A DNA stretch of 64,000 nt from Solwaraspora sp. WMMD791 (GTDB lineage Bacteria > Actinomycetota > Actinomycetes > Mycobacteriales > Micromonosporaceae): contig NZ_CP120737.1 in assembly GCF_029581195.1 (NCBI RefSeq), forward strand, positions 2,356,001-2,420,000. The letters run 5' to 3'. Positions 27,078 to 35,596 of the stretch are shown here, piece after piece. The position numbers and the translations under genes are program-made. The stretch's first letter is position 1. Every line of letters starts with the position of its first letter. The notes under the pieces are model-generated. The model made no database searches. It saw only the letters and a program-made list of their open reading frames with translations, and was not told where the DNA came from.

Positions 27078-28593
27078 AGGAACGGGTGGCGGTGCGGACG
27101 ATGAGAACGGCGAGCAGACCGCACATCGCGACCGTACCGGGCGCCTTGGTCATAGCCGCGACCCCCGAGCCGTCCGGCAGCACCAGAAAACAGCTCACCG
27201 CCGCCGGCAGCACGAACCACCGGGTGCGGTACGCGGCGGCGGCAAGCAGCGCCAGCGGCCACACCAGATACCACGGGTAGAACACCGGGGCGGCCAGCAC
27301 CGTTGCGGCCAACGCGACTCCCGCCCCGTACACCGCCAGCCCCCGGTCACGCACCGGCAGGTACCGACCGTCGACCCGGCTGACCGGCGCACGCCACCGG
27401 GCCACCGGCCCACTGCCCCGCCACACCCACCACCACAGAGCCACCAGGAACGCGGCGAGCAGCACCAGCGCCGACATCCGCACGACGCCCACCGCCTGCG
27501 GCGCGCCGCCGACCCCACGGGCCAGATAGTCGATCAGCAGACCGACGGCGGTCGGCGGCGACGTCCACTGTCGAGAGTCACCGCTGCGGGTCAGCCCGAC
27601 CACCCAGCCCCACCCCGACCCGACCAGCAGCGACGTCGCCACGACCGCCACCACGACCCCGGACAGCACCGCCGCACCGGCCCGCGCCAGGGCGGCGGGT
27701 CGGCGCGCGCCGCTGACCGCCAGCACCACCGCGAACGGCACCACCACCAGTGCCGTCACCTTCACCGCCACCGCGAGGCCCAGCAGCACCCCGGCGGCCG
27801 CCGGGACCAGCACCGCCGCACCGCGAGCCAGCGCCCCGGCAGCGGGCCGGCCGCCGGCGGCGTCCGGCGGTACCGGCCGGGCGACGAGCAGCCACAGCCC
27901 GGCCACCAGCAGGCCGACCATCAACGCGTCGTTGTGCGCCCCGGAGACCAGGTGCACCAGCACCACCGGACAGCCCAGTGTCAGCCACAACGCCCGCCCG
28001 CCTGGCAGGCCACAGCGCCGGGCCAGCGCGGGCAGGGTGAGCGCCACCAGCACCAGGCCGGCCACGGCCGCCGCCCGCAGGATCAGCACCGTGCCGGTCA
28101 GGCCCAGCCCTGCGGCGGCGGCGAGTCCGGCAAGCACGATGAAGACCGGACCGTACGGCGCCGGGGTGTCGCGCCACAGCGGGGCGACCGCGTCGAGCCA
28201 GGGGCAGCCCTGCCCGGCGACGCCGGCGTACGGGTCTCCACCGGTGTGGTACGTCCACCCCTGGCAGGCGTACGAGTAGACGTCCCGGCTGGCCAGCGGC
28301 GGGGCGAGCAGCAACGGCACCGCCCACAACCCGACGGTGACCAGCGCCCAGCGCGCCGACGGCACCCCGTGCCGCGCCGACCACCACGCCCAGACCAGCG
28401 CGGCGGTGCCGACGGCCCAGGCGAGCACGCTGAGCACCCCACGCCCGCTGGTGAACACCGCCCAGCCGGCGGCGGGCGGGTCGGGGGTCGCGCCGCCGAG
28501 CACGGCGGCCAGCGCCAACCCGACCGCGCCGAACAGTCCGATCCAGCGGACGAGGTGGTACCGCGCTCCGGTGACCGGGGCGCTCTCAGGCAC
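27028..28593 (-). CDS. MptB-like polyprenol-phosphomannose mannosyltransferase
   Basis: A 521-residue GT-C-type membrane protein with about 12 hydrophobic segments. The first periplasmic loop has SRDVYSYACQGWTYHTGGDPY with the catalytic-type Asp, then APYGPVFIVLAG and HLVSGAHNDALMVGLL, all typical of MptA/MptB alpha-1,6-mannosyltransferases. It probably extends a mannan with polyprenyl-phosphomannose at the outer face of the membrane. The GTG at 28593 overlaps the glnE stop by 8 bp. Its last 17 or so residues (SSTILQLSRRFVGIVRR) and its stop codon are encoded by the palindromic repeat, so the native C-terminus seems to have been replaced. Confidence 0.85.
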   Translation of the reverse strand: MPESAPVTGARYHLVRWIGLFGAVGLALAAVLGGATPDPPAAGWAVFTSGRGVLSVLAWAVGTAALVWAWWSARHGVPSARWALVTVGLWAVPLLLAPPLASRDVYSYACQGWTYHTGGDPYAGVAGQGCPWLDAVAPLWRDTPAPYGPVFIVLAGLAAAAGLGLTGTVLILRAAAVAGLVLVALTLPALARRCGLPGGRALWLTLGCPVVLVHLVSGAHNDALMVGLLVAGLWLLVARPVPPDAAGGRPAAGALARGAAVLVPAAAGVLLGLAVAVKVTALVVVPFAVVLAVSGARRPAALARAGAAVLSGVVVAVVATSLLVGSGWGWVVGLTRSGDSRQWTSPPTAVGLLIDYLARGVGGAPQAVGVVRMSALVLLAAFLVALWWWVWRGSGPVARWRAPVSRVDGRYLPVRDRGLAVYGAGVALAATVLAAPVFYPWYLVWPLALLAAAAYRTRWFVLPAAVSCFLVLPDGSGVAAMTKAPGTVAMCGLLAVLIVRTATRSSTILQLSRRFVGIVRR

Positions 28594-31500
28594 CGAGGAC
28601 CCGTTCGGCCGCCGCCCGGCAGCGGCGGGCGGTCCGCAGGTAGCCGTCGAGGAACTGGCCGGCGTCGGAGGCACCGAGCAGCCGCACCACCCCGGCCAAC
28701 TCCGGTCCGTGCCGGGGCAGCTGGTCGCTGGCCCGGCCCCGGACCAGCATCAGCGCGTCGCGGACCCGGGCGGCGAGGGTCCAGCCAGCCCGCAGCGCGG
28801 CGGCATCGGCCGCGTCGACCAGTCCGGCCTCGCGGGCGGCGGCCAGGGCGACCAGGGTACGGGTGTCGCGCAGCGCCGGCACCGCGTGTGCGTGCCGCAA
28901 CTGGGTCAGCTGTACCGCCCACTCCACGTCGGCCAACCCGCCGCGCCCCAGTTTGGTGTGTGTGGCGGGATCCGCGCCCCGAGGCAGCCGCTCGGTCTCC
29001 ACCCGGGCCTTGATCCGGCGGATCTCCACGATCTGCTCCCGGCTCAGCCCGCCGGCGGGATAGCGCACCGGATCGGCGACGGCGAGGAACTCCGCGCCCA
29101 GCGACGTGTCGCCGCAGACGAACCGGGCCCGCAGCAGCGCCTGTGCCTCCCACACCTTCGACCAGCGGGCGTAGTACTGCGCGTACGCGGCGAGGCTGCG
29201 CACCAACGGACCGTTGCGGCCCTCCGGACGCAGATCGGCGTCGACGCCGAGCGGTGGGTCGGGAGCGGGCATGCCGAGCAGCCGGCGCAGCTCCTCGGCG
29301 ACCGCGCGGGCCGCGGCGCTGGCCTTGTCGTCGGCCAGGCCGGCCGGTGGGTCGTAGACGAACAGCACGTCGGCGTCGGAGGAGTAGCTCATCTCGTACC
29401 CGCCGAGGCGTCCCATCCCGATGACGGCGAACCGCAGGCCGGCCGGCGGGGGTACGGTCGCGGTCGCCACCTGCAGCGCGGCGGCGAGCGTACCGTCGGT
29501 GACCGCCGACAGCCCGGCACCGATCGCGGCGATGTCGAGCGGACCGGCATCGTCGCGGTCCGGAGCCAACGACCCGGCGCTGCGCAGTACGTCGGCACAG
29601 GCCAGTCGGAGCAGTTCCCGCCGGCGCAGGGCACGCACCGCGCGGACGGCCTGCACCGCGTCGGCCGGTTGTCCACCGCCGGTGCCGAGGTGTCGGGCGG
29701 CCACGGCGGTGAACCCGGCCGCGAGCTTCGCCGCGTCCTGCGGGGCCAACTCGGCGTCGACGGCGAGCATCCGCAGCGCCTCCGGCTCGCGGGCGAGCAG
29801 GTCGGCGACGTACCGGGACAGGCCGAGGGTACGGGCGAGCCGGCCGGCGACCGGGCCTTCGTCGCGCAGCAGCCGCAGGTACCAGGGGGTGCTGCCGAGT
29901 TTGTCGGAGACCTGGCGGTAGCTGAGCAGGCCACGGTCGGGTTCCGGGGCGTCGGCGAACTCCTGCAGCAGCACCGGCAGCAGAGTGCGTTGGATCGCGG
30001 CGGTCCGGGAGACCCCGCCGGTGAGCGCCTCCAGGTGCCGCAACGCCCCGGCCGGGTCGGCGAAGCCGAGGACCTCCAGGCGACGGCGGGCCGCCTGCGG
30101 GGTCATCCGCAGCGATTCGGCCGGCACCCGGGCGACGGATTCCAGCAGCGGCCGGTACAGCAGTTTGGCGTGCAGCCGGCGTACCTCGGTGGCGTGGCTG
30201 ACCCACTCGGCCCGGAACGCCTCGACGGCGGACGCACCCGGCGTCGGGGTGTAGCCGAGGGCGTGCGCCAGCCAGCGCAGGGCGGCCGGGTCAGCCGGTA
30301 CCGTGTGGGTACGCCGCAGCCCCTGCAGTTGCAGCCGGTGTTCGACGCCGCGCAGGAACCGGTAGCCGCGCAGCAGCGCCTCCCCGTCGGCCCGCCCGAC
30401 GTAGCCGCCGGCGACCAGGGCGCGCAGCGCCGGCAGGGTGCCCGGGGTGCGCAGCGTCTCGTCGACCCGGCCGTGCACCAGCTGCAGCAGTTGGACGGCG
30501 AACTCGATGTCGCGCAGGCCGCCGGGGCCGCGTTTGATCTCACGCTCCAACTCCCGGGGCGGAACGTTGTCGATGATCCTGCGGCGCATGGCCCGGACGT
30601 CCTCGACCGCCTCGGGCCGTTCGGCGGCGTGCCACACCAGCGGCGCGAGCAGCCCGATCCACTCCTGTGCGAGGTCGCGGTCACCGGCCGCCGGTCGCGC
30701 CTTGAGCAGCGCCTGGAACTCCCAGGTGCGGGCCCACCGCTGGTAGTACGCCAGGTGGCTGGCGAGGGTACGCACCAGCGGCCCACGGTTGCCCTCGGGT
30801 CGCAGCGCGGCGTCGACCGGCCAGGCCACCAGCCCGCAGATGTGGATCAGCCGGGTGGCCAGCGTGGTCGCCACGGTCAGGTCGGCGTCGTCAGCGGCGA
30901 CGAAGATCACGTCCACGTCGGAGACGTAGTTCAGCTCGTTGCCGCCGCACTTGCCCATCGCCACCACCGCCAGGCGCGGCACCGGCGTGCCGGCCGGCAG
31001 TTCGGCCACGGCGATGTCGTAGGCGGCGCCGAGCGTCGCGTCGGCCAACGCGGACAGGGCCGCCATCGTCTGTTCCAGACCACGCCCGCCGGTCAGGTCG
31101 GCGGCGGCGATCCGCAGCAGGGCCAGCCGGTACGCCCGGCGTAGCTCGGCGATCGCCGGACCACCGGTCGGTGCCGGACCACCGCTGGGCCCACCGGACG
31201 ACGCCGACCCCGGGTCGAGGCTGCCGTCGGCGCAGGGGGCGACCCCGTTGCGGCCGGTGGCCAGCTCCGCCCACTGCTGCGGGTTGGCGACCAGGTGGTC
31301 ACCGAGGCTCGACGACGCCCCGAGCACGGCGATCAGCCGCCGGCGCAGCCCGCCGTCGGCGTACAGGGCGGCCAGCACCGGCGAGACGGTGGCGTCGCTG
31401 CGGTGCCGCTGCTCCGCCTCGACGAGCCGGTGCAGCTGCCGCAGCGCCAGATCCGGATCGGCGGCCCGCGACAACGCGGCGAGCAGTTCGCCCGCCGGCG

Positions 31501-31642
31501 GGTCCACCGGCTGCTGGGCGGTCACGTCCCACAGTCGCAGCCCGTCCGGGCCGAGCAGGTCGTCGGCCCGGACGGTGCCGGTGCCGGTGACGTCGAAGCC
31601 GTACCGGGCGAGTCGGCCGGCGGCGCTGGTCGGTCTGCTCAT
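28586..31642 (-). CDS. glnE: Bifunctional glutamine-synthetase adenylyltransferase
   Basis: A 1018-residue enzyme that adenylylates and deadenylylates GlnA. Two nucleotidyltransferase domains are visible: N-terminal GKCGGNELNYVSDVDVIFVA and C-terminal GMGRLGGYEMSYSSDADVLFVY, each with the DxD pair, separated by helical linkers. The ATG at 31642 (MSRPTSAAGRLARYGF) is chosen over a longer frame to 31690 because it follows directly after the upstream gene's stop. It is cotranscribed with the amidotransferase-like gene (7-bp gap) and overlaps the mannosyltransferase gene. Its target Tyr is intact in glnA. Confidence 0.96.
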   Translation of the reverse strand: MSRPTSAAGRLARYGFDVTGTGTVRADDLLGPDGLRLWDVTAQQPVDPPAGELLAALSRAADPDLALRQLHRLVEAEQRHRSDATVSPVLAALYADGGLRRRLIAVLGASSSLGDHLVANPQQWAELATGRNGVAPCADGSLDPGSASSGGPSGGPAPTGGPAIAELRRAYRLALLRIAAADLTGGRGLEQTMAALSALADATLGAAYDIAVAELPAGTPVPRLAVVAMGKCGGNELNYVSDVDVIFVAADDADLTVATTLATRLIHICGLVAWPVDAALRPEGNRGPLVRTLASHLAYYQRWARTWEFQALLKARPAAGDRDLAQEWIGLLAPLVWHAAERPEAVEDVRAMRRRIIDNVPPRELEREIKRGPGGLRDIEFAVQLLQLVHGRVDETLRTPGTLPALRALVAGGYVGRADGEALLRGYRFLRGVEHRLQLQGLRRTHTVPADPAALRWLAHALGYTPTPGASAVEAFRAEWVSHATEVRRLHAKLLYRPLLESVARVPAESLRMTPQAARRRLEVLGFADPAGALRHLEALTGGVSRTAAIQRTLLPVLLQEFADAPEPDRGLLSYRQVSDKLGSTPWYLRLLRDEGPVAGRLARTLGLSRYVADLLAREPEALRMLAVDAELAPQDAAKLAAGFTAVAARHLGTGGGQPADAVQAVRAVRALRRRELLRLACADVLRSAGSLAPDRDDAGPLDIAAIGAGLSAVTDGTLAAALQVATATVPPPAGLRFAVIGMGRLGGYEMSYSSDADVLFVYDPPAGLADDKASAAARAVAEELRRLLGMPAPDPPLGVDADLRPEGRNGPLVRSLAAYAQYYARWSKVWEAQALLRARFVCGDTSLGAEFLAVADPVRYPAGGLSREQIVEIRRIKARVETERLPRGADPATHTKLGRGGLADVEWAVQLTQLRHAHAVPALRDTRTLVALAAAREAGLVDAADAAALRAGWTLAARVRDALMLVRGRASDQLPRHGPELAGVVRLLGASDAGQFLDGYLRTARRCRAAAERVLGA

Positions 31643-31649
31643 CGGTGCC

Positions 31650-32408
31650 CTAACCGCCGAGCAGTGGCAGGGTCCGGGGGGCGTCGGCACCCGGCAGCTG
31701 GCCGAGGGCGAGCGCGGCGAACCGGGCGGCGAACGGCTGCCAGACGTCCTCGATGTCGCCGAGCACCTCGACGCAGGCGTCCACCACGACGTCGGCGGGC
31801 AGCCGCAGCTCGGCGAGGACGGTGGAGCCGGTGGCCCAGCCGCTGATCATGTCGCGGTCGCACTCGATGTGGAACTGCAGCCCCCAGGCCCGGTCACCGA
31901 GCCGGAACGCCTGATGCGGGTAGTGCGTGGAGGCGGCCAGCAGCACCGCACCGTGCGGCAGCTCGGTGATCTCGTCGACATGCCACTGCAGCACGTCGGG
32001 GGCGAGCGGCACGTACCGGAACAGCGGGTCGGTGCCGGCGGCGTCCCGCTTGCCGACCAGGGCCGGCCCGATCTCCGGCCCGGCCGCGCTGCGTTCGACG
32101 GTGCCGGCGTGCGCGGTGGCCAGCAGGTGGGCACCGAGCCCGATCGCCAACGTCGGGATCCGCTGGCGGACGGCCTTGCGTAGCAGTCCCTCCACCGCCG
32201 GCAGCCAGCCGGCGTCCGGACCGGGGTCGACCGCGCTGGGCCGACCACCCAGTACCACGACGGCGGCGTACCCGGCCGGGTCGGCGGGGACCGGGTCGTC
32301 GGCGTACGGGCGGTGCACCTCGACGGGCAGGCCGGCCTCGGTGAGCCACTCCCCCAGCCGTCGCAGGTCGTCGGTCGGGTCGTTCTCGATCACCAGCGCG
32401 CTGCCCAC
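31650..32408 (-). CDS. Glutamine amidotransferase-like protein lacking the nucleophile
   Basis: A 252-residue class I GATase-fold protein. The order of elements is normal: VVVLGGRPSAV (oxyanion region), PTLAIGLGAHLLA (nucleophile elbow), and LQFHIECD (His/Glu). In active members the elbow reads GICLGAQLL; here the Cys codon is GGG (Gly), so glutaminase activity should be lost, although His and Glu remain. It sits 7 bp upstream of glnE and is probably cotranscribed, suggesting a non-catalytic role linked to nitrogen metabolism. The GTG start at 32408 has a leaderless -10. Confidence 0.82.
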   Translation of the reverse strand: MGSALVIENDPTDDLRRLGEWLTEAGLPVEVHRPYADDPVPADPAGYAAVVVLGGRPSAVDPGPDAGWLPAVEGLLRKAVRQRIPTLAIGLGAHLLATAHAGTVERSAAGPEIGPALVGKRDAAGTDPLFRYVPLAPDVLQWHVDEITELPHGAVLLAASTHYPHQAFRLGDRAWGLQFHIECDRDMISGWATGSTVLAELRLPADVVVDACVEVLGDIEDVWQPFAARFAALALGQLPGADAPRTLPLLGG

Positions 32409-32414
32409 GGGTCG

Positions 32415-32420
32415 AGGCTA
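32415..32420 (-). promoter_or_regulatory. -10 box of leaderless transcript (GATase-like/glnE operon)
   Basis: On the minus strand TAGCCT stands six bases before the GTG at 32408. Confidence 0.6.
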
Positions 32421-32503
32421 TCCAATCGGCGGCGGGTACGGCGGCAGGTGGTGCCCGGCGCCGCCCTGGTCGCCACTCGTACGATCCCGCCGGCGCCCGC
32501 GCG

Positions 32504-32509
32504 TACCCT
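32504..32509 (+). promoter_or_regulatory. -10 box of leaderless transcript (LD-carboxypeptidase)
   Basis: TACCCT stands six bases before the GTG at 32516. With the box at 32415 it makes a pair of divergent leaderless promoters in a 107-bp gap. Confidence 0.55.
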
Positions 32510-32515
32510 GACCGG

Positions 32516-33463
32516 GTGACCGGTCTGCAGTCGGCGGGCGGGGTGTCGCGCCCGCCGGCGCTGCGCCCCGGTGACGAGGTCCGGGTGGTGGCGCCGGCCG
32601 GCCCGGTGGCGGCGGAGCCGGTCGAGCGGGGCATGGCGGTCCTGGCCGGGTGGGGGCTGCGGCCCCGGCTGGCCCGGCACTCACTGAGCCGCCACGGTTA
32701 CCTCGCCGGCACGGACGAGCAGCGGGCCGCCGACCTCGTCGAGGCGCTCGCCGACCCGGCGGTGCGCGGCGTCTTCTGCACCCGGGGCGGCTACGGCAGC
32801 CAGCGGATCACCGAACGGATCGACCCGGCGGCGGTACGCCGGGATCCGAAGGTCGTCTGCGGCTACTCCGACGTGACCGCGCTGCATCTGGCGCTGTGGC
32901 GGACGGCCCGGTTGGCGAGCCTGCACGGCCCGGTCGTGGCCTGGGACGACCAGCGGTGCCCGGCGGAGTCCGCCGAGTCGCTGCGGGCGGCGGTGATGGA
33001 CGCCGCGCCGACGGTCGTCGCCCGCTTGTCGCGGGAGGCGAGCGCACCGGTCGTCGTACCGGGCCGGGCGAGCGGCACGTTGCTCGGCGGCAACCTGTCG
33101 TTGCTGGCCACCTCGGTCGGTACGGCGGACCTGCCCGACCTGTCCGGCGCGATCCTGCTGATCGAGGAGATCGGTGAGCCGCCGTACCGGGTGGACCGGA
33201 TGCTGACCCAGCTGCGCCGCAGCGGCGTGTTGGCCGGCCTGGCCGGGGTGGCGCTCGGGCAGTTCACCGGCTGCGCCGACCGGCAGGGGGTCGACGTCGC
33301 GCAGGTGCTCGGCGAGCGGCTGGGCGATCTCGGCGTCCCGGTGCTCGGTGGGCTGCCGCTCGGGCACGGGCAGACACCGCATACCGTCGGCCTCGGCGTG
33401 CCGGCCACGCTGGACACCGTGGCCGGCACGCTGACGGTCGAGCCGGCGGTACGGCCGGTCTGA
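32516..33463 (+). CDS. LD-carboxypeptidase, S66 family
   Basis: A 315-residue serine peptidase that cuts the L,D bond in murein tetrapeptides during peptidoglycan recycling. Family motifs: RPGDEVRVVAPAGPV at the N-terminus, CTRGGYGSQRI, the nucleophile in VCGYSDVTALHLAL, the Glu in LLIEEIGEPPYRVDRML, and the His in LGGLPLGHGQT. The Ser/Glu/His triad appears complete. There is no signal peptide, as for cytosolic S66 enzymes (LdcA type); related immunity proteins (MccF) share the fold. It starts at GTG 32516. Confidence 0.9.
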   Translation: MTGLQSAGGVSRPPALRPGDEVRVVAPAGPVAAEPVERGMAVLAGWGLRPRLARHSLSRHGYLAGTDEQRAADLVEALADPAVRGVFCTRGGYGSQRITERIDPAAVRRDPKVVCGYSDVTALHLALWRTARLASLHGPVVAWDDQRCPAESAESLRAAVMDAAPTVVARLSREASAPVVVPGRASGTLLGGNLSLLATSVGTADLPDLSGAILLIEEIGEPPYRVDRMLTQLRRSGVLAGLAGVALGQFTGCADRQGVDVAQVLGERLGDLGVPVLGGLPLGHGQTPHTVGLGVPATLDTVAGTLTVEPAVRPV

Positions 33464-33502
33464 GCCGGTGGTGACGCAGTCGCAGGCTCAGGTGACGCCG
33501 GC

Positions 33503-33928
33503 TCAGGTGATGCAGGCGCAGACGATCAGCGCGGCACCGAGGTGGGAGGCGGCGCTGACCAGGGCGGCCGGGTGTGGTTCGTCGGAGCAGATCACCACGC
33601 CGAGCCGGCCCGGGGTCAGCCAGTCCAGCACGACGAAGGCCAGCGCCATGACACCCAGGCCGATCAGCCCGAACAGGATGGTGGAGGCGAGTCCCTTCAC
33701 GAACGACGGGTAGCTGGTGAGAATCGCGGTGAAGACGATCCCGGCCACACCGAGCTGGTTGGCGGCCAGCAGCAGTCCGGCGTTGGCGTTGCGCTGCACC
33801 CAGATCAGCTCCCGCAGTTTCCCGGGAGTCAGCCAGTCCACCACCACGAAACCGGCGGCCATCAGCGCGATGCCGGCCACCCCGAACACGATGCTCTGCC
33901 AGGCTCCGGTGAGCAGATCCTCCAACAC
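33503..33928 (-). CDS. DUF350 membrane protein
   Basis: A 141-residue protein with four hydrophobic helices arranged as two DUF350 repeats: GVAGIALMAAGFVVVDWLTPGKL and LFGLIGLGVMALAFVVLDWLTPGRL both end in DWLTPG. The start is the ATG at 33928 behind GGGAGGG. DUF350 proteins are small, uncharacterised inner-membrane proteins. It lies downstream of glnA2 on the same strand but is separated from it by a terminator hairpin. Confidence 0.85.
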   Translation of the reverse strand: MLEDLLTGAWQSIVFGVAGIALMAAGFVVVDWLTPGKLRELIWVQRNANAGLLLAANQLGVAGIVFTAILTSYPSFVKGLASTILFGLIGLGVMALAFVVLDWLTPGRLGVVICSDEPHPAALVSAASHLGAALIVCACIT

Positions 33929-33985
33929 GCGACGTCCCTCCCCCTTCCGCCGCCGGGGCGGCGGCGGTGTCGGGAGGGACGATAG

Positions 33986-34015
33986 CGGCCCCGCGCCAGC
34001 CCTGGCGCGGGGCCG
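33986..34015 (-). terminator. glnA2 terminator hairpin
   Basis: A 14-bp stem (33986-33999 with 34002-34015) lies immediately beyond the glnA2 stop codon on the minus strand. Confidence 0.7.
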
Positions 34016-34018
34016 GTG

Positions 34019-35371
34019 TCAGAGCGCGCCGAGGTAGCGTCGACGCTCGTACGGGGTGACCTCGCGGCGGTACTGCTCCCACTCGGAACGCTTGTTGCGC
34101 AGGAAGAAGTCGAAGACGTGCTCGCCGAGCACCTCGGCGACCAGCTCCGAGCGGGCCATCACCTCGATCGCCTCGGAGAGGTTCTCCGGCAGCGACTCGT
34201 ACCCCATCGCCTTGCGCTCGGCCGCCGACAACGCCGACACGTCGTCCTCGGAGCCGGGCGGCAGCTCGTAGCCCTCCTCGATGCCCTTGAGGCCGGCACC
34301 GAGCATGACCGCGAAGGCCAGGTACGGGTTGGTCGCCGAGTCCAGCGACCGGACCTCGACCCGGGCCGAGTTCGGCTTGCCGTACGCCGGCACCCGCACC
34401 AGGGCGGACCGGTTGAGGTGCCCCCAGCACACGTACGCCGGGGACTCGGTGATCCGGTCCGGCAACGCCTGCGGGAACAGTCGCTTGTAGGAGTTGACCC
34501 ACTGGTTGGTGACCGCGGTGTACTCGGGGGCGTGCACCAGTAGGCCGGCGATGAACGCCTTGGCGACCTTGGAGATCTTCATCGGGTCGCTGGCGTCGTG
34601 GAAGGCGTTGCGCTCACCTTCGAACAGCGACAGGTGGGTGTGCATGCCGCTGCCGGGCTGGTCGGTGAAGGGCTTGGGCATGAAGGTCGCCGCGACGCCA
34701 TGCGACAGGGCCACCTCCTTCACCACGTGCCGGAAGGTCATGATGTTGTCGGCGGTGGTCAGCGCGTCGGCGTAGCGCAGGTCGATCTCCTGCTGGCCGG
34801 GGGCGACCTCGTGGTGGCTGTACTCGACCGAGATGCCGATCCGTTCCAGGGCCAGCACCGCCTGGCGGCGGAAGTCGCGGGCCACCGCGTGGGTGGTGTG
34901 GTCGAAGTAGCCGCCGGAGTCGACCGGCACCGGGGTGGAGCCGTCGGTCGGGCTGCTCTCCAACAGGAAGAACTCGATCTCGGGGTGGGTGTAGAAGGTG
35001 AAGCCCTTGTCCGCCGCCCGCGACAGGGCCCGGCGCAGCACGTGCCGGGGGTCGGCCCAGGACGGCGTACCGTCGGGCAGCAGGATGTCGCAGAACATCC
35101 GGGCGCTCTCGCCGCTGACGCCGCCCTCGAAGGGGAACACCTGGAAAGTAGTGGGATCCGGCATGGCGACCATGTCGGACTCGAAGACCCGGGCGAAGCC
35201 TTCGATGGCGGATCCATCGAAACCGATGCCTTCTTCGAATGCTGCCTCGAGCTCAGCCGGCGCGACCGAGACGCTCTTGAGCGTGCCGAGCACGTCGGTG
35301 AACCACAACCGAACGAAACGGATGTCGCGCTCTTCCAGAGTACGGAGCACGAACTCCTGCTGACGGTCCAC
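34019..35371 (-). CDS. glnA2: GlnA2-type glutamine synthetase-like enzyme
   Basis: A 450-residue GS-like ligase. The GTG at 35371 (VDRQQEFVLRTLEERDIRF) is preferred: GAGGGG stands upstream and this is where orthologues begin; a GTG at 35389 is possible. Motifs are RLWFTDVLGTLKSVSV, FDGSAIEGFARVFESDM and KPFTDQPGSGMHTHLSL. The adenylylation motif of GlnA is not kept (GYELPPGSEDD). S. coelicolor GlnA2 (SCO2241) is a gamma-glutamylpolyamine synthetase, so polyamine use rather than glutamine synthesis is likely; this rests on orthology. Possible GlnR half-sites lie upstream. Confidence 0.92.
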   Translation of the reverse strand: MDRQQEFVLRTLEERDIRFVRLWFTDVLGTLKSVSVAPAELEAAFEEGIGFDGSAIEGFARVFESDMVAMPDPTTFQVFPFEGGVSGESARMFCDILLPDGTPSWADPRHVLRRALSRAADKGFTFYTHPEIEFFLLESSPTDGSTPVPVDSGGYFDHTTHAVARDFRRQAVLALERIGISVEYSHHEVAPGQQEIDLRYADALTTADNIMTFRHVVKEVALSHGVAATFMPKPFTDQPGSGMHTHLSLFEGERNAFHDASDPMKISKVAKAFIAGLLVHAPEYTAVTNQWVNSYKRLFPQALPDRITESPAYVCWGHLNRSALVRVPAYGKPNSARVEVRSLDSATNPYLAFAVMLGAGLKGIEEGYELPPGSEDDVSALSAAERKAMGYESLPENLSEAIEVMARSELVAEVLGEHVFDFFLRNKRSEWEQYRREVTPYERRRYLGAL

Positions 35372-35489
35372 GTCTACCCCTCGTGACACTGGTCTGCCCG
35401 GACCGGTTCCATTCTCCGCGCTGGTGCCCTCCAGCGCAGGACCAGGTGCTGTCGGCTCCCACCTGAGCAGCCCAGTCTTTCCCGACCTC

Positions 35490-35505
35490 GTTACGCCGAC
35501 GTTAC
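35490..35505 (-). promoter_or_regulatory. Possible GlnR half-sites before glnA2
   Basis: On the minus strand GTAAC-n6-GTAAC (35505-35501 and 35494-35490) has the 11-bp pitch of GlnR elements and the AC-n9-AC pattern described for mycobacterial GlnR. It lies about 120 bp before the glnA2 start. It is weaker than the glnA box because the second element should read GaAAc. Confidence 0.4.
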
Positions 35506-35596
35506 GGGACCGCCTCGGTCAGGCACGTGCCGGGGCCGACCCACAACCCACACTGTTCCGGCGCGTTAGTCCCAATCGGCACGAAAGGGGATATTA

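Noticed and set aside
28337-31144. 935-codon plus-strand frame opposite glnE
   Set aside because: Gln/Arg/Gly-rich product without motifs; glnE on the minus strand has both nucleotidyltransferase signatures.
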